A stretch of DNA of 64,000 nt from CAVYWD01 sp963772225 (GTDB lineage Bacteria; Myxococcota; Myxococcia; Myxococcales; UBA5297). The stretch lies in the NCBI GenBank assembly GCA_963772225.1, contig CAVYWD010000002.1, forward strand, positions 1,054,001-1,118,000, written 5' to 3'. Below are positions 35,348 to 43,944 of the stretch, one piece after another (position 1 is the first letter of the stretch; the number at the start of each line of letters is the position of its first letter). A program made the translations under genes and the position numbers. The notes beneath the pieces were generated by a model that did not search any database, had not been told where the DNA came from, and saw only the letters and a list, made by a program, of their open reading frames with translations.

Positions 35348-35862
35348 TGCCGTACCTGCTCGACTCGAACATCTTCATCGAAGCCAAGAATCGTTACTAC
35401 GGACTCGACTTCTGCCCCGCCTTCTGGGACTGGCTCGTAGCGAGCAACGCGGACGGTGTCGTCTACAGCATCGAGAAGGTGGGTGACGAGCTCGCGGCGG
35501 GAACCGACAACCTGGCAGGATGGGCCGCCCGGCGTGGACCTGCCTTCTTCCTCAAACCGGACGGCAAGCTCCTCCCATCCCTGGCCGCAGTCAGTACGTG
35601 GGCTTCGAGCCAGAACTACGAGCAGGCTGCCGTGACCACGTTCCTCCAAGATGCGGACTACTACTTGATCGCGTACGCACTCGCCCATGGCCACACCGTC
35701 GTGACGCATGAGATCGCTGCGGCGACCGTCAAGAAGATCAAAATCCCAAACGTGTGCATCCCGCTGGGCATCAAGGTCGTGTCGCCATTCGACATGCTGC
35801 GCTTGGAGCGCGCAAACTTCGTGCTCGACCGGGCTCAAGCGGTTGCGGCACCGGCCGTGTGA
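35347..35862 (+). CDS. DUF4411 family PIN-like protein
   Basis: A 171-residue protein starting YLLDSNIFIEAKN, with the first PIN-type aspartate in LLDSN, and a second acidic patch DADYYLIAYALAHGHTVVTHE. These fit DUF4411, a PIN-like nuclease fold family regularly found directly behind ImmA/IrrE genes. The start overlaps the upstream stop as TGATG, so the pair is translationally coupled. By analogy with PIN toxins it may be an RNase whose activity is controlled by the upstream protein; this is inference. No membrane segment or signal peptide. Confidence 0.85.
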   Translation: MPYLLDSNIFIEAKNRYYGLDFCPAFWDWLVASNADGVVYSIEKVGDELAAGTDNLAGWAARRGPAFFLKPDGKLLPSLAAVSTWASSQNYEQAAVTTFLQDADYYLIAYALAHGHTVVTHEIAAATVKKIKIPNVCIPLGIKVVSPFDMLRLERANFVLDRAQAVAAPAV

Positions 35863-36080
35863 ATACCTCGATTCAATGGGACTTAGAACCGGGCCCAAAT
35901 AGCTGGCAGCGCCCTCGCTAACCAAGAGATAGACCGTCCGACAGGGGCACCCACCGCAGCCGCGGGGACCCTGACCTGGGCTCGCGCGCGCCAGGCGGCC
36001 AGGATCGCCGCTCTGACCTTGCGCCCTTCCGCCACACAGTTGGCTTCCGCGGCAACACGCACGCACTGCAGAAGCTCAGC

Positions 36081-37384
36081 CTAGGCGCGCTCGGCAGGAG
36101 AGAAACGCCAAGGTGGCGGGACGCGCGGGCGTCCCCGCCCCCGCCCATACTCCCCGCCCTTTCGCAAATTGAACTCCAGCTTGAACGCCTTCCCGGACTT
36201 CGCCACGCACTCCATGGCAAGCGTCCCGATATCGGTGACGTGCGCCCGCAGCCGCACCGGCAGCACCTGCCCCGCAGGCGCGCCATCGGCGGGCACCGTA
36301 GCCTCGACCGGCGGCAGCTCCTCCAGCTCCTCCTCGAAGCCCTCGACCACGGCGCCGACCTTATCGTCTCTGCGCACGGCCGACGCGAACAGCCGGAACT
36401 GCGCCGGCTCGCCCACGACGAGGCCCACCTCTTCGCCGGGAAGCTCCGCGCGGGTCCCCTCCTCCATGCCCATGGGCGCCAGACACAAGGCCTTCAGGGG
36501 CGGCGCCATCCCCGGCACGGCCGGCGCCGCGGTCTCGATGCCGACGTAGTACGCCCGCGCGGTGCCGCCGCGGATTCGGATGCCCTTGCCGTGCCGCACC
36601 CGCCCGAACACCGCCGCGCCCTGCGCCACAGCCAGGTCCAGCTCCGTCCCCGGCAGCTCCACCGGCGCCTTGCCGCCCTCCGCGACGACCCATTCGCCGA
36701 CGACCTGCGCCACCCGCTCCTTCAGCTCCTTCGCCTTCATGACGCCGCCGTTGAAGAGCAGCGCCGTCGGGTGCAGAAACTCCTTGCCCGCGAGCTTCAG
36801 GTCGCGCGCCGCCTCGCTGTCTTTGGCGCCGCGGTGGCGCGACAGGAACGCCGCGAGGTGCCGGGTGATGGACGGGTCGGACGCGTACGGCAGACCCAGC
36901 GTGGTGAGCGCCGCCCGCTTCTGCGCCGCCGGCTTCTCGCTCACCGCCACTTTCGGGAAAAACCCGTCGACCAGCGCGCCGGCGAGCTCGGCCCGCGTCA
37001 GCTCGGTCTTGAGCGAGCCACCCACCAGGCTCGAGCCGCGCCCGGGCACGGTGATGGGGTGCGACGCCTTGGCGCTGTCGGCGAAGAGCGCCTCCTTCGC
37101 CTGCCGTGCGCCAGCGCGAGCTGTTGCCAGCGGTCGAGCTTCTTGCCCGCCTTGGAGAGCTTCTGCTCGAGGACGTGGGCGAGCATCAGGTCCATGTTGT
37201 CGCCGCCAAGCAGGATGTGGTCGCCCACCGCCACGCGATTGAGCGAGGGCGCGCCACCCTTCACCTCGGCGCGGATGAGCGTCAGGTCGGTCGTGCCGCC
37301 GCCCACGTCGCAGACCAGGATCAGCCGGTGGCCGCCGAGCGCCTCCTCGAGCCGGCCGCGGTGGCGCGCAGTGAAGTGCGCGCC
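36081..37384 (-). pseudogene. Chimeric, frameshifted Hsp70 pseudogene
   Basis: Bases 36136 to about 37190 are nearly identical to the 3' half of the intact Hsp70 at 41371-43230, with a 7-base deletion near 37106 (GCGCGCG missing) that shifts frame and a TAG-to-TAT change that removes the stop (reading on to 36081). Bases about 37192-37384 instead resemble the middle of the long Hsp70 (CDVGGGTTDLTLIRAEVK). The switch occurs in the shared HILLGGDNMD motif. At 37384/37385 the Hsp70 sequence ends abruptly inside amidase sequence. It has no N-terminal ATPase part and cannot be functional. Confidence 0.88.
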
Positions 37385-38379
37385 TCGAGCAGCTCCGGGT
37401 GCTCCACCCGCGCCGCCTCGTCACTCACCCCCGCCATGATCTGCAGCAGGAAAGGCGCCGTGAGCGCCGGCCAGCGCGGCTCCAGGTCGAACACTTGGTG
37501 CCCCAGCCCGCGCAGCGCGTCCGCGGTGCGCCGCAGAGCCGCGGCCGTGGCGGGGTCGGCGCCTGGGCCGCCCGCCGGGTTCTTCAGCGAGACGCCGATG
37601 CGCAGCGCGCCGGGCGGGCGCGCGGCCGTCTCGACCAGCGGCTGCGACAGCGGGCCGGCGCGGAACCGGTCGGCGCCCGTCGCCCCGGAGATGACGTCGT
37701 AGACGAGCGCGCTGTCGGCGACCGTGCGCGTGAGCGGGCCGAGCGTGCCGAGCGCGCGCCACAGGTCCGGGCTGGGGGCTGCGGAGACGCGCCCGCGCTG
37801 CGGCTTGAGGCCGAACAGCCCGCACCAGCTCGACGGCAGGCGGATGGAGCCGCCGCCGTCGCCTCCGATGCCGACCGCCACCATGCCCGAGGCCACGGCC
37901 GCCGCGGTGCCGCCGCTGGAGCCCGCGGTCGAGCGCAGAAGGTCCCACGGGTTGCGCGTCCAGCCGTGGGCGCTGGTCTCGGTGAACGGCCAGATGCCGA
38001 ACTCGGGCATGCGGGTCTTGCCGACGACGATGGCCCCCGCCTCCCGGAGCCGGCGCACCACCTCGCCGTCCGCCGCCGCCGGGCGCGTCTCGGCGCCGCC
38101 GCCGTACGCCGTGGGTAGGCCGGCCACGTCGTTCTCGTCCTTGATGGCCACCGGCACGCCGGCGAGCGGGCCCGGCGCGGCGCCCGACGCCAGCGCGGCG
38201 TCGAGCGCGTCGGCCTCGGCCAGGGCCTCGCGCGCTCGAACGCAGGCGAAGGCGTTGAGCCGGCCGTCGAGCGCCGCGATGCGCTCGAGGCTGTGCTCGA
38301 CGAGCGCGCGCGCCGTGACGGCCCCCTGGGCGACCCAGGTGCGCTGCTGGACGGCGGTGCTGAACGCGAGCTCGGGCAT
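37321..38379 (-). pseudogene. Truncated second copy of the amidase
   Basis: The first 330 or so residues are almost identical to the amidase at 32044-33447 (differences such as N/S, D/G, P/S, A/S and S/A at single positions), including the lysine and both serines of the catalytic triad. At about 37385 it runs into Hsp70 sequence out of frame and stops after some 20 foreign residues. The missing C-terminal quarter includes conserved structural parts, so activity is unlikely. Its upstream flank matches the intact copy for only about 16 bases. Confidence 0.88.
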
Positions 38380-38404
38380 GGGGTGGGCGCTCTTTCCCAG
38401 GGAG

Positions 38405-38839
38405 TCAGGTCCCGCCGTGCGCCCTCACGAACGCGCTCGTCACCGTGTCCATGGTCTCGATATGGGAAAGGAACCAGGCGGGCATGGTCTTCAGCAGGTA
38501 TCGGCTCAGCGCCTCGACCGGCCCGCCTCGCGCGAAGCGGTCACGCGCCGAGCGCATCTCGGCGAGCACCGCGTCGTGCTCGCCCTTGTGGAACTCGAGG
38601 GCCGGAAACCCCGTCCGGAGCATCGCCTGGTTCTCGCGCTCGAAGTGCTCGCCGGTGTGGGCCAGGAGGGCGTCGAAGCGCCGCAGCACCTCCGCGCGGT
38701 CGGCGCTTTCCCCGGCGCCTCCGGCGACGCGCTGCACGGCGTCGGCGAGCTCGTTAAGCAGGCTCGCCTCGCCGCGGTGGTCGGCGTCCATGAAGGCGAG
38801 CCCTACCTGAGGAATGGAGTCGAGGGCGACGAGCGGCAT
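38405..38839 (-). CDS. Bacteriohemerythrin
   Basis: A 144-residue single hemerythrin domain, a four-helix bundle that binds O2 at a di-iron centre. Expected ligands are visible: H in MDADHRGE, the pair in HTGEHFERE, the pair in FHKGEHD, and the late H in WFLSHIETMD. The ATG at 38839 has a strong AGGAGG. In facultative anaerobes these proteins store or sense oxygen, which fits a genome with an O2-sensitive CO dehydrogenase. It sits on the minus strand between the amidase remnant and the restriction remnant. Confidence 0.92.
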   Translation of the reverse strand: MPLVALDSIPQVGLAFMDADHRGEASLLNELADAVQRVAGGAGESADRAEVLRRFDALLAHTGEHFERENQAMLRTGFPALEFHKGEHDAVLAEMRSARDRFARGGPVEALSRYLLKTMPAWFLSHIETMDTVTSAFVRAHGGT

Positions 38840-39189
38840 TGGTGAAACCTCCTGGCGGCCTATCTCTCCTTCTCACATCAGGAGGCCGGGGAGCGCAAGC
38901 GACCTTCCTGGAGGGAGGTCGGTTTCGATGCCGACGTCGTAGGCCCGCGCCGTGCGGGAACACGGCGGGGCCGACGTGCCCGCATCGCGCAACTCTTGGT
39001 CGGGCCGGTGCGGCTACCGCAGCTTCATCTTCGCTTCTCACCGGCCCTCGACGAGCGACCTAGCGCCTTGTGCGTCCACGGCGAAGTGATACCGTCCGCA
39101 ACCGCTGAGGGGAGCATGCCCAACAGCACAGACTTCAACCGCAAGATCGACGGTGCCGCCGGCCACGACGGCTATGTGGAACGCGCTGT
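38840..39189. other. Stretch between hemerythrin and the restriction remnant
   Basis: About 350 bases. The left edge holds the hemerythrin ribosome-binding site. From 39117 a plus-strand frame MPNSTDFNRKIDGAAGHDGY opens and is lost near 39200; it may be a fragment of a restriction-locus gene, but I cannot assign it. Nothing else supportable. Confidence 0.35.
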
Positions 39190-39324
39190 GCGTGTCAGGC
39201 GGGACTCTCAACGGAACGCGAGGTACTCGCTAAACTGCTGCAGGAGAAGCAAGGCCTCATGCACGACCTCCTCACCGGTCGCGTACGCGTGCCCATTAAC
39301 GAACCAAAGGGGGTGGCAGCATGA
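39190..39324 (+). pseudogene. hsdS: hsdS remnant: C-terminus of a type I specificity subunit
   Basis: Frame ending at 39324 reads EREVLAKLLQEKQGLMHDLL and then TGRVRVP, the hallmark C-terminal coiled helix and tail of type I restriction-modification HsdS subunits. Target-recognition domains are missing. Its TGA overlaps the next ATG (ATGA at 39321), so the following gene was translationally coupled to hsdS. Confidence 0.7.
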
Positions 39325-39901
39325 CCGAAACAGCAATTCCAAGCTGGACACCATCCGGCGTCTTGCCGCCGATCGACGCCGCATCGCCCACATCCAGTGC
39401 TCGCTCGCCCTACGAGGTGAAACTCGAAGATCTCGTCCGGCGCTTCAACGACACGGCCGAGCGGAGAGCCATTCTCGCCGGCCTTCTCGACTTTCGCGCA
39501 GCCCTTCACCGCCTGGGCGTCGTGCGCGGGTTCCAATGGCTGGACGGGAGCTTCTTGGAGCACGTCGAGGCGCGCGAGAATCGCAGCCCACGGGATATCG
39601 ACGTGGTGACGTACTATCACCTTCCAGAAGGACTAACCCAGGGCCGCCTCCTGCAAACCGCTACGAGCCGTTTGATTCGCGCCACGCGAAGAGCACCTAC
39701 CATGTCGACGCCTACTTCGTAGAGCTTGACGCGCGCAGCCCCGAGGTTCTCGTCAATCGCTCGGTCTATTGGTACAGCATCTGGTCGCACCGCAGAGACG
39801 GGCTGTGGAAGGGCTTCCTCCAAGTAGACTTGGCTCCGGCCGCAGATGCATTGGCGAGGGAAGGCCTCGTCGAAAGCTCCGACCCGGAAGGTCAACCATG
39901 A
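39321..39901 (+). CDS. DUF6932 family protein with nucleotidyltransferase-like motif, frameshifted
   Basis: The N-terminal 110 residues (start IPSWTPSGVLPPI) match the family I know as DUF6932. They contain GS at 76-77 followed 14 residues later by D92-I-D94, the hG[GS]..Dh[DE]h pattern of pol-beta-type nucleotidyltransferases. The frame is lost at the CAAACC at 39654-39659 and continues in another as RYEPFDSRHAKSTYHVDAY to YWYSIWSHRRDGLWKGFLQV; one extra A restores about 193 residues. It is coupled by ATGA overlaps to the hsdS remnant before it and the 312-residue gene after it. Role unknown; substrate transfer activity is inference. Confidence 0.75.
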
Positions 39902-40836
39902 CGCTCTCTGAGTATCGCGCCCTGCAGTCCGAGCTCGGCGCCCTGGAGAAGCTGCTGGCCGAAACGCCAGCCGACCACGTCATCGATCGGATGAGCCTCG
40001 AATCCCGCAAGCAAGACGTCGAGGAAGAGCTCGCGTCGCAGCCCGCGCCGACCCGGGAGCCTGTCCGCGCCCACCTGACCTTCCGCGGCCGGCCTGTGGT
40101 GGGGAGCCACGGCGTCTTCGCCGAGTTCGGCGCCGCCGCGGTCGGAGCCTTCTCCGAGGCCGTCGCCGCCGTCGGAGCAAGCCAGAGCAAGCCCCTGGGC
40201 TCCCGTGGCGTGCTCCCCGGACGCGACGACCACCGGCTCCTCATCACGGGCACGGCGCAGGGCTCGTTCGGCTTCGAGCTGGAGGAGGCGGCCGTCGAGG
40301 ACCTCGCGCTCTTCCCCAAGGAATCCCCCCTCGACGCCGCGATCGCCCAGACGAAGGCCATCCTCCAGGCCACCCTGGGGACCGACGACGAGCTGAGCGA
40401 GGCGCTGTCGGAGACCGGCCCGCGCGCGCTCGACGCGATTCGCAAGTTCTTGGAGGTGATGACCAAGAACGACGCGACCTGCGCCTTGGCCTTCAAGGAT
40501 GCGGTGTTTCGCTTCGACGACGTCGGGCAGGTTCGCCAGAGCCTCACCCGCCTCGAGCAGGGCAACATCCACGAAAAGGAGGAGCAGCTCGCGGGCGCCT
40601 TCGTCGGCGTTCTCCCCCACCGGCGAACCTTCGAGCTCAAGCTCGCAGACACCTCAGAGGTCATCAGCGGCAAAGTCGGGAAAGCCATTGCCGATGCAGC
40701 GGCAATCAACCAGGTGCTCGGCCGGCCCGTGACCGTCAAGGTGCAAAGCCGGCGCGTCGGCGACGGGCGACCCCGATACATTCTTCTCGGCTACAGCGAA
40801 GGCACCCCCGCGGCCCCGGTGAGCAACGACGGCTAA
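39898..40836 (+). CDS. Partner protein of the DUF6932 gene, unknown function
   Basis: A 312-residue soluble protein. Residues 1-45 look like a helical or coiled-coil segment (EYRALQSELGALEKLLAE). The middle is beta-rich with DDHRLLITGTAQGSFGFELE and then helices; the C-terminal third (RRTFELKLADTSEVISGKV onward) looks like a small beta barrel. No catalytic motif recognised. The ATG overlaps the DUF6932 stop (ATGA) and its TAA overlaps the hsdR start (TAATG). So it belongs to a four-gene coupled operon, hsdS-DUF6932-this-hsdR, of which only the middle two are intact or nearly so. Confidence 0.8.
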   Translation: MTLSEYRALQSELGALEKLLAETPADHVIDRMSLESRKQDVEEELASQPAPTREPVRAHLTFRGRPVVGSHGVFAEFGAAAVGAFSEAVAAVGASQSKPLGSRGVLPGRDDHRLLITGTAQGSFGFELEEAAVEDLALFPKESPLDAAIAQTKAILQATLGTDDELSEALSETGPRALDAIRKFLEVMTKNDATCALAFKDAVFRFDDVGQVRQSLTRLEQGNIHEKEEQLAGAFVGVLPHRRTFELKLADTSEVISGKVGKAIADAAAINQVLGRPVTVKVQSRRVGDGRPRYILLGYSEGTPAAPVSNDG

Positions 40837-41141
40837 TGTCCGAGTACCTCCACGTCGAGAAGCCATTCCTCGACCAGCTCGAGGCGCTGCGCTGGACGGT
40901 CATCGACCAGGGGCAGGGCTTCATCCCAACGGACCCGGCTCCGAGCCTCCGGACCGGATTTCGCGAATGGCTGCTCCCGGGAGTGTTTCGCGGCGCAGTC
41001 CGGTCGCTCGCGGTCGCATCTCGCGCGCGAGGGCTACCTGAGGAACGCGGACTACCGGGCTATCTTCGAGACGACGCGATTTGCTGCGCTTCGGGAGTCC
41101 AAGAGGCTGGTCGCCGACGGCTACCTCAAGCTGGAGGGTGA
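40836..41141 (+). pseudogene. hsdR: hsdR remnant: N-terminus of a type I restriction subunit
   Basis: The first 50 or so residues (SEYLHVEKPFLDQLEALRW and TVIDQGQGFIPTDPAPSLR, then FREWLLPGVFR) match the start of HsdR restriction subunits. At about 41000 the sequence jumps to unrelated DNA and the frame ends at 41141. The nuclease and helicase domains are absent. ATG overlaps the upstream stop (TAATG). Confidence 0.8.
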
Positions 41142-41199
41142 GCGCAGGAAATCACGCTACGTGGGCGGGCCGGCGCTTGGGGCTGCCAAGAAGGAATAG
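41003..41199 (+). pseudogene. C-terminal winged-helix fragment fused to the hsdR remnant
   Basis: From about 41003 a different frame reads SHLAREGYLRNADYRAIFET, RESKRLVADGYLKLEGE and SRYVGGPALG, ending in TAG at 41199. The pattern (GYLRNADYRAIF..LVADGYL) resembles the winged-helix C-terminus of AlbA/COG2865-type ATP-binding proteins often found in type I restriction loci. The rest of that gene is missing, so a deletion joined hsdR to it. Confidence 0.5.
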
Positions 41200-41200
41200 C

Positions 41201-41229
41201 GTTATGAGCGCGATCTGAGCGCTCATAAC
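41201..41229. repeat. Perfect inverted repeat, 11-bp arms
   Basis: GTTATGAGCGC at 41201-41211 and GCGCTCATAAC at 41219-41229 with a 7-base spacer, directly at the right end of the restriction remnant. There is no T run after it. It could be a terminator, a recombination site or the end of an element. Confidence 0.6.
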
Positions 41230-41370
41230 CAGTAAGCGTTTGCGCGAAGCGGATGGCCATTGCGGCATGGCGCGCCGCACAAATGCCAGGTTGAACGAAG
41301 CCGCGGTATGGAGCCTGCTATCGGGCCACCCGTCACGGCGGAGATGGCTGTGGCGGAGGCGCCCCCGCCC

Positions 41371-43230
41371 CTACTCCCCGCCCTTGCGCAAATTGAACTC
41401 CAGCTTGAACGCCTTCCCGGACTTCGCCACGCACTCCATGGCGAGCGTCCCGATATCGGTGACGTGCGCCCGCAGCCGTACCGGCAGCACCTGCCCCGCG
41501 GGCGCGCCATCGGCGGGCACCGTAGCCTCGACCGGCGGCAGCTCCTCCAGCTCCTCCTCGAAGCCCTCGACCACGGCGCCGACCTTATCGTCTCTGCGCA
41601 CGGCCGACGCGAACAGCCGGAACTGCGCCGGCTCGCCCACGACGAGGCCCACCTCTTCGCCGGGAAGCTCCGCGCGGGTCCCCTCCTCCATGCCCATGGG
41701 CGCCAGACACAAGGCCTTCAGGGGCGGCGCCATCCCCGGCACGGCCGGCGCCGCGGTCTCGATGCCGACGTAGTACGCCCGCGCGGTGCCGCCGCGGATT
41801 CGGATGCCCTTGCCGTGCCGCACCCGCCCGAACACCGCCGCGCCCTGCGCCACAGCCAGGTCCAGCTCCGTCCCCGGCAGCTCCACCGGCGCCTTGCCGC
41901 CCTCCGCGACGACCCATTCGCCGACGACCTGCGCCACCCGCTCCTTCAGCTCCTTCGCCTTCATGACGCCGCCGTTGAAGAGCAGCGCCGTCGGGTGCAG
42001 AAACTCCTTGCCCGCGAGCTTCAGGTCGCGCGCCGCCTCGCTGTCTTTGGCGCCGCGGTGGCGCGACAGGAACGCCGCGAGGTGCCGGGTGATGGACGGG
42101 TCGGACGCGTACGGCAGACCCAGCGTGGTGAGCGCCGCCCGCTTCTGCGCCGCCGGCTTCTCGCTCACCGCCACTTTCGGGAAAAACCCGTCGACCAGCG
42201 CGCCGGCGAGCTCGGCCCGGGTCAGCTCGGTCTTGAGCGAGCCACCCACCAGGCTCGAGCCGCGCCCGGGCACGGTGATGGGGTGCGACGCCTTGGCGCT
42301 GTCCGCGAAGAGCACCTCCTTCGCCTGGCGCGCGCCGTGCGCCAGCGCGAGCTGCTGCCAGCGGTCGAGCTTCTTGCCCGCCTTGGAGAGCTTCTGCTCG
42401 AGGACGTGGGCGAGCATCAGGTCCATGTTGTCGCCGCCGAGCAGGATGTGGTCGCCCACCGCCACCCGCTGCAGGGACAGGTCGCCTTCGCGCTCGACCA
42501 CCGCGATGAGGCTGAAGTCGGTGGTGCCGCCGCCGACGTCGCAGACCAGGATGAGGTCGGAGACCTTCACCTGCTTGCGCCACCGCTCGCCCATCGCCTC
42601 GACCCAAGCGTAGAGCGCCGCCTGCGGCTCCTCCAGCAGCGTCAGGTTGGGCAGACCCGCCTGCGCCGCCGCCTCCACCGTGAGCTCGCGGGCCACCTCG
42701 TCGAAGGACGCCGGGACGGTGAGCGTCACGTCCTGCGCCTCCAAGGCGAGCGCCGGGTCGCCCTTCCCCATCTTCGCGTTCCAGGCCTCGCGGATGTGGG
42801 CGAGGACGCGCGCCGACGCCGCGAGCGGCGAGATCTTCTTCACCTCGTCCGGGCTCCCGGCGGGCAGCGACGCCGCGCGCCGGTCGAGCGTCGGGTGGCA
42901 GAGCCAGCTCTTGGCCGAGCTCACCAGCCGCGCCGGCGTCAGGGCGCCGTGGTTGCGCGCGAGCTCTCCCACCGCGAAGTCCCGCTGGGCGTCCCAGGGG
43001 AGCGCGAGCGAGCCGGCCTTGAACTCGCTGGGGTGCGAAAGGTAGACGAACGACGGCAGGAGCGGCCGCGGCTCCACCGCGCCCGGGTGGACGAGCTGGT
43101 CCACCGGGAAGATGGCCGCCGGCCCCTTCGACTCGCCGTCGAGCGGCTGGTAGGCCACCGCGCTGTTGGTCGTGCCCAGGTCTATCCCCACGGAGTATCG
43201 GGGCTGGGTCTTCTCGTCCTTGGGCTTCAC
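41371..43230 (-). CDS. Hsp70-family protein (intact shorter copy)
   Basis: A 619-residue Hsp70-like ATPase. GIDLGTTNSAVAY opens the ATPase domain, CDVGGGTTDFS is at about residue 230 and LLFNGGVMKAKELKE marks the adenosine region. The C-terminal 120 residues are beta-rich (PVRLRAHVTDIGTLAMEC), fitting a reduced substrate-binding domain without the usual helical lid. Start is GTG 43230, overlapping the DUF2760 stop as GTGA. It is the source of the copied 3' half at 36136-37190. On its 3' side the chaperone group should continue with the long Hsp70, now 9.5 kb away. Confidence 0.9.
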   Translation of the reverse strand: MKPKDEKTQPRYSVGIDLGTTNSAVAYQPLDGESKGPAAIFPVDQLVHPGAVEPRPLLPSFVYLSHPSEFKAGSLALPWDAQRDFAVGELARNHGALTPARLVSSAKSWLCHPTLDRRAASLPAGSPDEVKKISPLAASARVLAHIREAWNAKMGKGDPALALEAQDVTLTVPASFDEVARELTVEAAAQAGLPNLTLLEEPQAALYAWVEAMGERWRKQVKVSDLILVCDVGGGTTDFSLIAVVEREGDLSLQRVAVGDHILLGGDNMDLMLAHVLEQKLSKAGKKLDRWQQLALAHGARQAKEVLFADSAKASHPITVPGRGSSLVGGSLKTELTRAELAGALVDGFFPKVAVSEKPAAQKRAALTTLGLPYASDPSITRHLAAFLSRHRGAKDSEAARDLKLAGKEFLHPTALLFNGGVMKAKELKERVAQVVGEWVVAEGGKAPVELPGTELDLAVAQGAAVFGRVRHGKGIRIRGGTARAYYVGIETAAPAVPGMAPPLKALCLAPMGMEEGTRAELPGEEVGLVVGEPAQFRLFASAVRRDDKVGAVVEGFEEELEELPPVEATVPADGAPAGQVLPVRLRAHVTDIGTLAMECVAKSGKAFKLEFNLRKGGE

Positions 43231-43784
43231 GGCAGCTCGACCTCCGCGGGGGCGAGGATTTTCAGGTCCTGCCCGTCCGGCGCGCTGGGGAGGCTCACCT
43301 GCGCCGCGCGCCAACCGTGGTGCTTCAGGCTCCCCTTGAACGGCGGCTCGCCCACGACGTTGCCCGTGAGGCGGATGGCCGCCGCGTCGAAGCCGCTCGG
43401 AATGACGATGGTGGCGCCGTCCGGCTCGGAGAAGACCGGCTCGAGCGACAGGTAGCTCCCCAGCGACTTTCGGCAGCCCTCGTGGACCGCCCGCGCCGCG
43501 CCGCCGATGTCGGCGTCGGAGTACGCGGCGAGGTCCTCCTGCAGGAAGTCGATCAGCCGCCCGTCGCGCTGGAGGATGGCGAGCAGGTGCAGCGCGCCCC
43601 GCTGCCAGGGTGGCTCGGCCGGCTCGGCTGCAGGCTCCTCGCCCTTGGGCGGCGGCGGGAGCGCGGGCGCCTCGCCCGCCCTCAAGGCATTCACCGCCTG
43701 CGCGAAGTCCCGGTTGAACAGCACCGCGAAGAAAGCCACGAAGGCCAGGGCGATCCTGCGCCAGACGGTCACCGGTTCGGTCAT
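43227..43784 (-). CDS. DUF2760 family protein
   Basis: A 185-residue protein with an N-terminal hydrophobic stretch (RRIALAFVAFFAVLFN) that could anchor it in the membrane, a proline-rich linker, then LHLLAILQRDGRLIDFLQED and GSLKHHGWRAAQVSLP, which I recognise as DUF2760. These proteins are typically encoded next to Hsp70 relatives in myxobacteria and related groups, as here. Its TGA overlaps the Hsp70 start (GTGA). A role as chaperone partner or membrane adaptor is inference. Confidence 0.82.
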   Translation of the reverse strand: MTEPVTVWRRIALAFVAFFAVLFNRDFAQAVNALRAGEAPALPPPPKGEEPAAEPAEPPWQRGALHLLAILQRDGRLIDFLQEDLAAYSDADIGGAARAVHEGCRKSLGSYLSLEPVFSEPDGATIVIPSGFDAAAIRLTGNVVGEPPFKGSLKHHGWRAAQVSLPSAPDGQDLKILAPAEVELP

Positions 43785-43944
43785 GCGACGGCTCCTGTCC
43801 CTGCGACATGCCTCGCCAGGGGCGCGCCTCCCGTAGCACGGCACCCTCTGCACGCGCCACCCACAATTGGGCCGCAGGACGCCTTGCGCCCAGGGCGAGA
43901 CGCCGCTGTTGAACGTGGGAGAAAGTCCAGAAGCTTCCCGACTC

